DNA of 64,000 bases from Symbiodinium natans (lineage: Eukaryota; Sar; Dinophyceae; Suessiales; Symbiodiniaceae), in NCBI GenBank assembly GCA_905221605.1, contig CAJNDS010002503.1:1-64000 (forward strand). The letters are read 5' to 3'. Shown here piece by piece: positions 38,029 to 48,544 of this stretch. How positions within the stretch are numbered: the first letter of the stretch is position 1; every line of letters starts with the position of its first letter. The notes below the pieces were generated by a model, which saw nothing but the letters and a program-made list of their open reading frames with translations, ran no database searches and was not told where the DNA came from. The translations under genes and the position numbers were made by a program.

Positions 38029-38424
38029 TCATTCTTCTTTGGCCATTCTTTGCCATATGCTGTACAAGTCAGCCGCCACCCTCTCCGGCTCCTCCATACC
38101 AACGTCTGTGACGCGTAAGATGTCATGCCTCAAGACAAGGGAGTTCTGAGCCTGCCCGAGTCCCCGCTTATCATCTTTTGGCATTGGAGGAAAGTGCTTG
38201 CACAGCTGAATAGGAATAATTGTCAGCTTGTTGTTGTGTGCATACTTCAATTCCACGTAGGTTTCATAGCCTGCTCCTGTCTCTGCTCCATAATCCGCCG
38301 TGCAGAAGGCCAAAAGGGCCTTTGCATGGAACAATCCCATCAGGGTCTTATCTCCGAAGCTTTCGGCTAAAGCCGCATCCACCATGAATATCTCTGCCCC
38401 CTTCTCCTTCAGAGAATTTTTCAC
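38029..38424 (-). CDS. TIR domain protein, partial (exon)
   Basis: The 131-residue frame matches a TIR domain lacking its first beta strand. A helix SLKEKGAEIF leads to FHAKALLAFCTADYGAETGA, then GYETYVELKYAHNNKLTIIP, IQLCKHFPPMP and LYSIWQRM. The pattern of an LLAFxTxxY strand, a Y-x-x-EL helix and an IIPIQL strand is that of TIR domains. Glu58 sits where NAD-cleaving TIR domains carry their catalytic glutamate. The frame is open upstream to a CCTCAG|GTG acceptor-like site at about 38430, so the N-terminal strand is probably on an upstream exon that I could not find. TIR domains signal by self-assembly or NAD cleavage in animal, plant and bacterial immunity; the role here is unknown. Confidence 0.65.
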   Translation of the reverse strand: MKNSLKEKGAEIFMVDAALAESFGDKTLMGLFHAKALLAFCTADYGAETGAGYETYVELKYAHNNKLTIIPIQLCKHFPPMPKDDKRGLGQAQNSLVLRHDILRVTDVGMEEPERVAADLYSIWQRMAKEE

Positions 38425-38436
38425 CTGAGGTAGCGT

Positions 38437-39555
38437 TTCAGTTTGCAGGGCAGTGCTATGTGCCCAAGAGCATACATGCTAAGGGAACCAGAAGCGACAA
38501 CAACGCAACGTTCTGGCCTTTTGCATGTATGCCATCAATTCTGTGTCCTCCTTCCGAAAGCGTCCGGAGATCATAAAATGTGTTCGACGTGTCTCCTGGA
38601 CAAACATTCGAAATGGAGGGGACTACAACGCCCTCAGCTGACTGACAATGTCTGTGTCGCGTGATCACTTCAAGATATTGTGCGCAGCGGCGCAGCTATA
38701 AGTTGGGCTCCCTTCTTTTGGCGACTCAAGGAGCCCGGTTGATGCGATCACTGCTGCTCATGTGCCCTTTAGATGTGAATGGGGCCCTGCTCGTTTCCTG
38801 GACTGCTGCAGGCCACTTTCGAGTCTTTTGAGATTCTGAGTCACCTTGTGCCGTATTACTATCGTACCTGATCCTGTATTGCGCAGGCCTGCTAATTGCT
38901 GCTAGCCTAGTACGAACAACGTTTCCTACATCACATCATCATGGATCCTCGTCCACTTTGGCGCAGGGCTCCGTCGCCTCCACCTTCGCATTCTGCTCAC
39001 TCGGCAAACACAAGATTGAGTTCGAATTGGCTGCAACAAGACAGCAGAATGGAGCGGCAGGACTGTCAACATGAGAACGGCTTCAACTACATCCACTGAC
39101 ACGAGTGCGGCGACAGCACATGAAACATCTGTGCTGGCGACTTGTGTTTGCTCCCAAGGGCTTTGCAGCCAAACTAACTCTGTCCAGCATCCGGGTTGCT
39201 TTAACAGCGCGACGTGGATTGCTACCAGCACTGTTTGGTCGGCGATTAGCCTTGCAACCGCCGCTGGCAAGTAGAAGAATTGCTGTATGTGCGAATCTCC
39301 AGTGCGTCCCAAGTGCTTCATCATCCTCCGAGCTGCTGAAACGGCGGCGAGGCTCAAGCTGTACCTCATCCGTCAACCATCTGGCAGCGATGATGGTGCG
39401 ACTCAAAAGTGCATCAAAGGATGATGCTTGGGGCTTGAGGCGGAGATAAAGCAAAGGGAAAAAGCGAAAGGTGGCCATGTGCCCATTGCATCCACCCAAC
39501 CTCCGCACACCCCTCCCCACCACTTTGCCCCCGACTCTCACAAAGGTCGACGAAA
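38437..39555. other. Intergenic DNA, no recognisable gene
   Basis: Overlapping frames on both strands (minus 38926-39369; plus 39105-39449) without recognisable motifs. Confidence 0.4.
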
Positions 39556-39557
39556 AA

Positions 39558-39772
39558 ATTGGAAACCAAAACCGCTGAATCAGAAACCAGAACGGCTGAA
39601 TCAGAAACCAGACCTGAGTCAGAGACCGCAACGGGAAAGTCAGAAACCAGGCTTGAATCTGCAACCAGGACGGCTGAATCAGAAACCCAGACGGGTGAAT
39701 CAGAAAATCAAACAAGGAATTCGGAAACCGGGAAAGGGATCATGCGCGGGCAACCTGCACGCGATTAACCCG

Positions 39773-39814
<42 letters not shown>

Positions 39815-39990
39815 ACGCCCCCGCCTCCCCAATCCAGTAGATGCGCGCGGGTTTCCGATGCCTAGTTTCTGACGCGCGCCGGTTTCTGATGCGGAGTTTC
39901 TGAATCGGGGCAATTTCTGATACAGAGTTTCTGATTCACAGCTAGTTTCTGATGCGCAGTTTCTGATTCGCAGGCCAGTTTCTGATGTTC
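39558..39990. repeat. Mirror-image minisatellites around a poly-C tract
   Basis: At 39558-39740 a 21-24-bp minisatellite repeats CTGAATCAGAAACCAGAACG and variants. A run of about 40 C follows (39773-39813). At about 39845-39990 the reverse complement of the same motif appears (AGTTTCTGATTC, GGTTTCTGATGC). The two arrays can pair into a long imperfect hairpin. Frames encoding SETRTAE-type peptides are repeat artefacts. Confidence 0.85.
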
Positions 39991-42016
39991 TTGTTGTTCC
40001 TCCCACAAACCCTACCGCCTTGTTTTGCTTTACAACTCCCACGTTTCATTTGGGGTGGCTTGTTTACCCACTCCAAATTTGGGGTGCCTGGTCAAAACAT
40101 GAGCCTGCGTGTTACAACAAGCTTCACACACGCGGTCTCCTCTTTGGGTCCCAGGCTTAGCTCTTCCGGGCCAGCAAGTGGGGTAATATTGATTAGTGGT
40201 TACTGCGAGCGCCCTTAGTCTCTCTGGGCGATGAGAATCGCAAATGTCCAAGCAGCACTTGACGAAATCTGCTGTATGGACGGAGCGCCCTTACCACACT
40301 TACCTGCGGCATGGTGGAACATTACAGCAAAGACTGGTGAAAGTTCCAGTCTTTTCAAGGACGTGCCCGAAAATGCTTGGGGCATCCTAGATCTGGACAG
40401 TACACCGTGCTCCGACATTCAGGCTTCAATGGCCTCCAGAAAGGCAGAGTCCAGCCTGCGTACTCGTAAGGTCCAAAGCTGCTGCTACTTGTCGAGCTCC
40501 CTGTGGAAACCTGCGCGCTGCTTCACACTGCCAAGGCCATGCAAGTCTCGGATGCGACACATGCCTGCATCATAGATCAAAAGCACTGACGGCAAATGCC
40601 ACCGGAGCACACTAAACCCAAGCACTGGGCATGCGAGCAGGGATATCACACCAGCGGGACTATCTACCGGACCACGCAAGTGTTGAATGCTGCCCACTCC
40701 AGAACGTCATAGGGCAGTCTTCAAACCTTCACACAACCGGCTTACTTCCTGCAGTGCAGAATCAGCCTGCAAGGTTCCGGGCTTTGCAAGGTTTCTTTGG
40801 TCGAACATGAAAAACAATCGGACTGCACGTGTTCAAGCAAACGTGGCTTGGCCGCTTCCACTTGCGTCCTGTGAGTACTTGACGTCCCGCCTGAATCGGG
40901 CTTCCTGCTGGAGCCGAGAAGTACCTCTGCCGAAGTCGCATGCCAAACACTGCTGTGAAATCGTGTCATGATTGATCCCAGTCAACCCGTGACGCTTAGG
41001 ACGCAAATGCTTCGGCCTTTAACAAAAAAACCAAGCTGCACAGTGGGTGCTGATGACGTCTCTTCTGGCGCTGCAAACGAAGACTTCTGCTCCAAACCTG
41101 GGCTAGCCGGCTAGCTACAGTGCTTGAATCCGTCCATCGGTGGGCACGAACGGAATTCTTCACGTGCAGCACTTGCCGAATGGGCTCCGAACTTGTTTGT
41201 CTCTGCGCGCACAGTTTCTTGAACAGCGTACAGAGACTCGTGCACCAAGAAAGCTTGATCAAGGGTCAAGAGTTATGCGCACCGAAAGATTCGCAGCCGG
41301 AATTCGCACACGCACCCTGAATGCCGAAATCCATCAGAACAACAAGAATTAGGAAGCCAGAGGAGCCGGGAGCGAAAAGCCCTAAATCTTCTGGGGAGCG
41401 CAAGCGCGAATGGAAGCAGCCAACAAACCCGAGCGTCACCCACTCTGGTGATACGAACCGGGTGCTTCCCAGAATGTACGTCCAAGACGATGCCAAATCC
41501 TAAAACCGCCTTTCGATCGTCTGCTTTCCAGTTTCTGGACTCGTCCCTGCCATGCCTGACTCATGCTGCTGTTGTTCCTGACTTGGAGAGGACAAGTGAG
41601 CAGTTCCACAGCCTTCCCCTCGACAAGTGATGCCACTTCTCGTGATCCTTCTCAACCCGCTTAAGATCATCAGCATGCGCATCTGTTGTGCGGATTTGCA
41701 CAGGTGTCCTGGCCTGTGGACAAAGCAACGCTGGGCAGGCGAAAAGCTACTGCGACAAACCACGTGACTTATGCGGGTAGGGGGCTGAAGCGGCTGAAGT
41801 GGCCTGCTCCCTAGCCCAAAACATGGTGGAAAGAAACCGCGCCACAACCACACCTGCTGAGGGTCAGTCCAAAGCACAAACCAAACCATGACTAGAAATA
41901 AATTCAAAGTCGATAAAGACGGCCACTTAGGCTTTCAAACACCCCAGCAAGCCCGCGTTAGTCAGCGTTCCAGCTGTACGTCGGGGTGTGTGGACATGGA
42001 AGATTACATTGCCTCT
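39991..42016. other. Intergenic DNA, no recognisable gene
   Basis: Frames up to about 135 codons on both strands with no recognisable domain. Possible 3' region of the ZU5-like gene. Confidence 0.4.
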
Positions 42017-42853
42017 CTATGCAGTTATGTTGTCGTCCACTCCGGTCATCTGAAAGCTTGCCAAGTAGCGGAAATCGTAGTCCATGGTCCTATTCTTTCG
42101 ATCCTGGATTTGGAGCTGAAAGGACTCCGATATGCCTTTGCATGTTATCCTGGATATGTAAGGCATGTGCTCAAAGTCCAACTGGACTTCCTCGGCATCC
42201 AGCCCACTCGAGCCCACAAACCTGCAATTCAGGGTGTCAAGGTGCTTGTACTTTCCGACGATCGACATCTCCGAAGTGCACTGTCTGTAACCTTTGAGAT
42301 CACAATCAGCAAGAAAATCTGCCAGGTCAGCCAGGCAATGATCACATGAAATGTGAGTGATGGCAAACTTGGCGGAAGAATCGTTTATGAGGCCGATGAC
42401 CTTGATAGTCTTGCTCGGGGTTCCCTCAATTCCACTGAACATGTCGCAGAAATGGTCAAGGTGGAGAATGGCGTGGCCAGCCATGAACTTGACATCTGCC
42501 ACCTCATCCCAGCCACCAGCTTCCCGTGAACGCCACACTTTTGTGGCTCCCTCACAGACTGGCACGATCAGCAGAACTGGCTCCGTAAAGGTCTCTTTTT
42601 CGGGATTCAGGCGCAAGATAGGACTTAGCGCCACCGCATCTGGCATATCAGACAACATTTTGCTGCTGGGCAGCACCTCGAAGTGAAACCGTTCAGCTAC
42701 ATCGCCTTTTGCCACTGCCATGATGCCATCGGATATTACAGCCTCATAGCCAGTTTTCAACTCCACGAGCAAGCCCTTGTCGATCCTGCGCAATATGGCG
42801 CCTGCAATGCCGCAGACTTCAAAACAGCCGGTAGATGACAAAGGCATGTGCAT
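42017..42853 (-). CDS. ZU5-like (possibly ZU5-UPA) protein
   Basis: A 278-residue frame. Residues about 15-140 resemble a ZU5 domain: GAILRRIDKGLLVELKTGYE, then ALSPILRLNPEKETFTEPVL with LIVPV, then KVWRSREAGGWDEV and GHAILHLDHFCDMFSG. Residues 141-278 form a second beta-rich segment containing THISCDHC that could be a UPA-type domain. ZU5-UPA pairs occur in animal PIDD, NLRP1 and CARD8, where many self-cleave at an HFS or SFS site. Here the equivalent position reads His-Phe-Cys (143-145). The frame starts at the first Met and ends with TGVDDNITA. Located between the TIR exon and the GTPases, same strand. The domain call rests on pattern memory, not a profile search. Confidence 0.55.
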   Translation of the reverse strand: MHMPLSSTGCFEVCGIAGAILRRIDKGLLVELKTGYEAVISDGIMAVAKGDVAERFHFEVLPSSKMLSDMPDAVALSPILRLNPEKETFTEPVLLIVPVCEGATKVWRSREAGGWDEVADVKFMAGHAILHLDHFCDMFSGIEGTPSKTIKVIGLINDSSAKFAITHISCDHCLADLADFLADCDLKGYRQCTSEMSIVGKYKHLDTLNCRFVGSSGLDAEEVQLDFEHMPYISRITCKGISESFQLQIQDRKNRTMDYDFRYLASFQMTGVDDNITA

Positions 42854-43059
42854 CAGTTGACTAACTTTAGTTCAGGCCTCGCAGGTTCTGTACAGCATCT
42901 GGCTGGACCTGGCGTGATCGTCACCACTGGTCTCAGCTCTGCTTCACCCCAAGCGTGCCTGAAAAAGGCTGTACGTATGGAACTCTGCTTCCAGTTCGCT
43001 ACAATCCGCCGAGGCCTCGGGCCGAAGGTGTATAGGTTGTGAGGACAGGCACCCCAGAA

Positions 43060-43335
43060 AGTCGGCCCCCTTTTTTTGCCTGGAATGGGTACCCCCCCTA
43101 GGCGACCACGATCTGAAAGCGGACGGTTCGCCAGGACCAGGGGCAGTTGAAGCCCCGCCCAGGAACCCTAAACCAACCCTCAACCCTGCACCCTAAACCA
43201 AACCCGGAACCCTAAACCCTAAACCCAACCCTCATTGCTTGGGGTGCAGCGACTTGGGCGCTGCGGAATCACCATGCTCACGCGGATGCGCTGGGCCGGG
43301 CCGAGGCGGGTCGCGTAGCGTTAAAATTAAGTTAA
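43060..43335 (+). repeat. C-rich dispersed element, copy 4
   Basis: Begins near TGGGTACCCCCCCTAGGCGA and ends GGCCGAGGCGGGTCGCGTAG followed by CGTTAAAATT. Both ends match the copy at 43815-43945, which is internally shorter. CCCTAAACC telomere-like units lie inside (about 43165-43225). Confidence 0.6.
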
Positions 43336-43814
43336 GCTTTTTTCGGTTCCAGACGTCGCATATGGCGCACTTCCTGCAGACACAACCGTGCGCGGTCAGC
43401 ATAACCTGAAGCATTTTGGCAAAGCACATGGTAGCAAGTCTGCTTGCAAGATGCGGTCCATTCCAGTCTACGGATGGCAAGCAAGCACACATGACATGCC
43501 GCAGGTTTCCCGCAGTGCCAGAAGGCTTCTATGACACACTCAGAACCGTGCTTGCGTCATCGTGTTCAAGATTCAGGTGTGTTCTTCATCTTAGTGAATT
43601 GTCCCTTCACAAGCAAGAATCTGGACATAGTTGACCATATGAGCACACAAGAAACAACGCTTCAACCTTCGGCGCAACTGGCACATTGCATGGCCGACTC
43701 GCGCTTCTCAATCGAAAGCTGGCATGGAGCAAAGGAAGATGCACACATGTTCCCCGGCAACGACCCCAAGCAGGACCATCAAACTTCTGCACCTACAAAC
43801 TGACAGCCTGTGCT
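43336..43814. other. Spacer between two dispersed elements
   Basis: No recognisable gene or repeat. Confidence 0.4.
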
Positions 43815-43945
43815 TTTTGGCCTTAAATGGGTACCCCCCCTATCCGACCAGCACCAGAAACCATTTCACCCTGCCATAGGGCCCCCCCAACCCCCCTCGT
43901 TACGGAAGCTCAGGCCGAGGCGGGTCGCGTATCGTTACAATTTCT
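43815..43945 (+). repeat. C-rich dispersed element, copy 5 (short)
   Basis: Starts AATGGGTACCCCCCCTATCC, ends GGCCGAGGCGGGTCGCGTAT followed by CGTTACAATTT. Same termini as the copy at 43060 with an internal deletion. Confidence 0.6.
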
Positions 43946-44199
43946 GGGTCAGCATGCTGACCGTTTGCAAGCGTCGCAGACTGTCACTGTGCGCTGGACT
44001 AAGGCAAGTTCGCAGGCAACAAACGCGATCAAACGCGTCGAGCAAGGCAGTGGGCTCAAACTTCTCCACGTCATCCGCCTGAGCGAAGCTCAGATGCCCG
44101 GCAGAGCTTATCTCTTCTCGAAGAGCAAGGACACACGAGAGGGCCACACGCAGCTCGTGTGACCGCGCAGGACGCATTCAAAGATTTTGCTCTGCCGGC

Positions 44200-44753
44200 T
44201 AAGGGAAATATTCCTGCCTTGTCTTTCTCCTGCACCTTCTTGCGTTTCAATTGAACGTCCTCAAGCTGGAGACAAGAACACCAATAATCTGCAAATGCCA
44301 GGGGGATCATGACCCTGGCCTCCTTCACCTCGAGCTTTTGCTGCAATTCCTCCATGTAGGCTTTGGCATCCTGCAGCTTCTTTGCAGAAACGGAAAACTG
44401 CATCCTGCCTTTTTGGCGAACTCAAACTTGCCGTGATCCCATTCTGCCAGTCTAGCGCCAATCCAGGGCCTTCTCGCGCACATCCCTGTCTGCTGCCTGA
44501 TGCGGAGATTACATGCCACGACGATGCGCCGTGTAGATAGGGCTACTTCGACCGTCTCGGACAAATGCCGCACCTGTTGCTCAAGTTGCTTAACTTGTTC
44601 TTCGTACTTCGCTTCCGCCTTCTCCTGGCACTGTCGGAGTTGAATCCTAGCCAACAGCTAGCTTGCTTTGCCTCGCTGCGCCTGGTTCCTCCGAGTCTGA
44701 TCCAACTCTGCCTGCACGATGGCTGCGCGGTCCTGGCGAAACTTTTCCGAGCA
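44200..44753 (-). CDS. Putative coiled-coil exons of the upstream GTPase gene
   Basis: Four short minus-strand stretches look like coiled-coil coding sequence separated by intron-like breaks: about 44661-44753 (SEKFRQDRAAIVQAELDQTR), 44525-44648 (CQEKAEAKYEEQVKQLEQQV, then RHLSETVEVALST), about 44320-44385 (AKKLQDAKAYMEELQQKLEV) and about 44200-44268 (LEDVQLKRKKVQEKDKAGIF). They lie directly downstream of the GTPase at 44834-45751, whose own C-terminus is already coiled coil, so they probably extend its tail. Exon borders are not certain. An alternative is decayed coding sequence. Confidence 0.4.
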
Positions 44754-44833
44754 AGTCACAAGCACTCGACCTGGAGCCGAACCTTGCCGAGCAATTCCTG
44801 CGGACGGTCAATCTTCATGAGCTTGAACCCCAG

Positions 44834-45751
44834 CTAGCCGAAACGAAATGTAATGCATTGCCCAGCCCTAGCATATCTGCATATCCGGGTTTCCGAACCC
44901 CCGTCCGATGCTTTGAGGAGCTCAGCATTCAGCAGTTCGACCTGCTGTTCCTGAACTTCACGCTGCTGCCGCATCTTCTCTTCAAGATCCTTCCTGAGGT
45001 CCTTCAAAGCCTCCGCTGCTTTGGCGTTCCATTCTCTTTTCTCTAACTCCTGCATCATAATTAGCCTCTCGTTCTCTTCCCAGGCTGCTTCCAAGGCCGC
45101 CTGCAGCTTGGCCTCTATGTCCGTAACGTCAATCCTGTCAGCTTGCCGAACTGGAAACCCGGGCAAGTCGAGCAGAAACTGCTGAAGATGGGGAAAGTGG
45201 TATCGTGCATTGTTCTTTCCACTCAGCTCAGGCACACGGCGAAGATATTTGATGTGCGCAGTGGGAATCGGGACATTCTTGCTTTCGGTAGCAAAGCGTT
45301 TGCTGATCGATTCCTGTTGCTCAGGGTCGTCGATGTCCATCTTGTTGACGATGATTCCGTATGAATTGCGATCAGGCCGGCTGTTGTCTGGCAGGGTGAT
45401 AGATTGCAGGACCTGTCGGATGGTCCACAAATGCTCCCCGGTGATGCGGCCAGCCTCGCTTGGCACCACAAAATAGAGCTTCACGGTACGCCCTCTCGCT
45501 AAAGCATCCTTGAGTGCCTTCGTGATAGCTTGAGCAGCCTGCTCCGCACGTTCTGGATCTGACAAGCCTGGAGTGTCAGCAAAACGGCACCCCGGAAAGT
45601 GGCTGCTCTCCTGGAATTCCAACTCAAGCGTGAGACCCGAATATCCTGACTCGCCAGAGTTGAATTGGAGTCCGCTTGCACAGGAAAGTAAAGTACTCTT
45701 TCCTGCACCTGGGTTCCCGCAGAAGATGACGTCATAGTCGTGTTGCGGCAT
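44834..45751 (-). CDS. P-loop GTPase with coiled-coil tail (GTPase A)
   Basis: A 305-residue frame. Walker A/G1 GNPGAGKST is at 12-20, G3 DTPG at 59-62 and G4 NKMD at 136-139, giving a complete small-GTPase core related to the AIG1/GIMAP and septin-like TRAFAC families. A characteristic stretch FVVPSEAGRITGEHLWTIRQ at about 94-113 is shared with the paralogue at 48545-49426. Residues about 215-285 are predicted coiled coil (EAAWEENERLIMMQELEKRE and LRKDLEEKMRQQREVQEQQV). The final residues after about 285 probably read into an intron, with further coiled-coil exons downstream. The start is the first Met, four residues before the first strand. GIMAP-type GTPases act in immune-cell and membrane processes in animals and plants; the role here is unknown. 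Confidence 0.8.
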   Translation of the reverse strand: MPQHDYDVIFCGNPGAGKSTLLSCASGLQFNSGESGYSGLTLELEFQESSHFPGCRFADTPGLSDPERAEQAAQAITKALKDALARGRTVKLYFVVPSEAGRITGEHLWTIRQVLQSITLPDNSRPDRNSYGIIVNKMDIDDPEQQESISKRFATESKNVPIPTAHIKYLRRVPELSGKNNARYHFPHLQQFLLDLPGFPVRQADRIDVTDIEAKLQAALEAAWEENERLIMMQELEKREWNAKAAEALKDLRKDLEEKMRQQREVQEQQVELLNAELLKASDGGSETRICRYARAGQCITFRFG

Positions 45752-48258
45752 TGCTGAGCGAGGAAGGCCAAACGTGTTTCAAAGCGTTGCCGGAACGTCC
45801 GCCAGCTGCAAACAGCTAAGCTTGATAGTAACGCGAACCACAGCACTCGAACGCTTCAGCAAAGCTCAGTTTTCTTGCATCAACAGACTCCTCACAGCAA
45901 TGACACAAGCAACGCAGCCTGCTCTGCTTCGTTCTCGGTGTGCGCCTTAGAGCATGCGCCGGGAATGAGTGCAGGAAGAGGTACCCTGATAAGCCCCGAG
46001 CAAGGATCACCGGGAGTTTTGAATCCAATATGTCGCGCAAGAAGATAACCACAGTTGCTTGAATAGCTGAAGGTTGCACCCCATAAAGAAATAGCCCCGC
46101 GAATGTACAACGACAATACAATGTGTCTTGGTAGGCTATTTCTCAAAGTCTGGGTAAGAGTTCCAGCGATGCTTCCTTATCTGTTTTGTCTGTGCAGCTT
46201 TAGCCTAGTTGGAGTCCCAAGTTCAGCATCCCCCTCAACAAAGAGGCTTGCTGGCTTCTGGAAGCTGGGGCAAAATACAAGCTTCTGGAAACTGAGGTCA
46301 GTACCCTAACAACGGAGTGTGGCATGAGCTTTGCCGAAGCACTCCAAACCGGTTCGTCTTCTGACGGGACAAGAAGACCAGCACCAAGAAGATTAGTACC
46401 GTGATCTAGCGAGCCATCTTGCCCCCTAACAGATGATTTTCAGCATCTAAGTTAGTTGTTGTCAACACACTCCCAAATTGCAAAGAAAAGATTCCGTCAG
46501 TACTGCCGCAAAAGCGAGACAACCTCTTTATTCGTCACGACTGCTTTTTGCAAAGCCGTCTGTGAAGGAACTGAGTGCTCGCTATGCGTCAAATTGAGCA
46601 AATGTACTCCGATGGCGAGTTTTTCCTCAAGTAGCAAACAGACTCTCTCATGTCAAATCTGCGACAACGCACCGTCAGACATGATGGTTGTGCAAAGCAG
46701 TCCTTCGCCAATGGCATTTCCAGGCGGAGCAGAGCTTTTTGCTGCGCGTGTGAGATAAGAGCTCAGTCTCAGCTTTGTTCATCGACACCCGTAGCTCATG
46801 CCAGGATTTAGGTCGTACAATGCACCAGCCAATGCCACTGGCGAGAATGCCATTTGGCCATGTAGCTTGCACTTTTCGTAGCATTGACGAACTAAGTGAT
46901 GCATAACTCTCAAGGCTAGATCTGCTCAGCGACGATTAAGCGACTAGAGTTGCTCCTAAGCAACCTGGAAGCTAGCGGGCCGTCCACAAGCGAGCACTCA
47001 CGACGAAACCCTGGCTAGCTGGTCTCCCTGATTCAAGGTGTTCAATACAAGAGCAGTTTAGAAGTGCAATCGCAAGGAGCCTCGCCATCAAGTGCTTCTC
47101 ACGAGTGTGCCCGACTGTTGGAGAAAAAAAGCAGGGAGTGAGCCAGACTTCGAGGCGTCACTCCGAACTCCTTCGAAAGCTCACAAACCGAGCTGCGTCG
47201 CATCTACGAGCTTGGCAGTGCCAGTTCCTCGGCACTGCTCGACAAACCATGATCCCAAGTGCTTTGGCGGATGTTACTACTTGTTGTCCCGAACCAAATT
47301 GGGGCTTCAGACTTCTCACATGACAAAGCACTTGGGAGACAAACGCTCTCTTGTCGCGGCTTGGAGATTACGATTGGACATGAGTTCACAACTTTCACAA
47401 CTCGAAAGGCTTGGCGGAGCGTCTTCATGGCAGAACAGGAAAAATCCGAAAAACACGTGCAGGGTCAATCCCGTCATGCGATGCCGGGGAGAGTGGCCTC
47501 ATGGCATGAGCAAGAATCCAATGCGATACCACCTGCGTTACCAAGACCAAGAAGTTGCTCCAAAAAGAGGCTTTCGCGGTCTGCGCTTGCGTGCAAGAAG
47601 CACTTCTCAACGGGAAACACAAGCATCGGCACAGGGCTCCAATTTTAAGACTCCCGAGCCTTCTTGGAGCTCGCAGACAAAGACAAAATATCAGGAACGA
47701 ATGCATAGCAGATGGCCTTGGCAGAGAAGGTGAGAACCTCCACCGGCCTGTCGCTCTCCAGCAGTGTCTCGCGGTCCCAGTGCTCCTGCCAAGTCTTCTG
47801 GATGGCACACTGCTCACAACTTTTTCCATGAACTGTGCTGCTTATGGCATAAGAAGCCCGCAAAAAGGGGCCCCGCTTTGTCCGTTTGTCAAATCATGAT
47901 GCAGCTACTTCGCATTGATCGCTGTAGCTAGGCCGGAGACAGCATCGTGCTCCTGTATCGACCGCCGCCAGTCCCTCTCCTGGTCAGGATGCATGTGTAG
48001 CCGCCTACCGTGCGCACTGGTCTGTCTAGGGCGAACCTTGCGATCAGATGCACACGGAGCAATCTGCAAGGCACACCTCTTTCGAGCTGATCCATTTCAA
48101 TCTCTTCTCTCGCATGGCAGTGCCTTCATCCTCTGCTGTCTCCGCAGATCACGCAAGTGGTCCTGTAAGCATCATCACTCATTGTGGTAGACTGCCGCGC
48201 GTTGTTTTTGCAAGGAAACTTTCGCAAAGGCCCGCTGGAGGAGACAGTCAAACGATGA
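45752..48258. other. Spacer between the two GTPase genes
   Basis: No domain recognised. A minus-strand frame at 47645-47863 (SCEQCAIQKTWQEHWDRETL and following) has protein-like composition and could be an exon belonging to the downstream or upstream GTPase gene, but it matches nothing I know. Confidence 0.35.
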
Positions 48259-48342
48259 TCAAAACACAGCCACGTCTTCCGCATCAATCTTAAAACACAA
48301 ATCTTCGGCTGTGAAATCCTCGCGCACCTGCTTTGTCAACTC
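48259..48342 (-). CDS. Putative last exon of GTPase B gene
   Basis: After an acceptor-like TTTGCAG|GAG, the minus strand encodes ELTKQVREDFTAEDLCFKID then AEDVAVF and a TGA stop at 48259-48261. The acidic, helix-prone sequence fits the end of a coiled-coil tail. The link to the gene upstream is inference. Confidence 0.3.
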   Translation of the reverse strand, partial: ELTKQVREDFTAEDLCFKIDAEDVAVF

Positions 48343-48544
48343 CTGCAAAGTTTGCAAAGGGTGGGCGAGTGCGTGTCTACACAGGCACTATGCCACTGCA
48401 AGCGGGCACCTGCATACGCTGTTGCTCCGCAAGTTGCATCTCCAGATGGGATCCCTCTTCCTGCGGGGCTTACATTGTCACGATGACTAACGAACACAGG
48501 AGGTCTGACATCAAGGCTCATATCAGGCTGACGATCAAGCGGTG

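Noticed and set aside
39083-39715. 210-codon minus-strand frame with FLIQPFWFLIQ periodicity
   Set aside because: The periodic part is the 39.56-39.74 kb minisatellite translated; the rest shows no domain.
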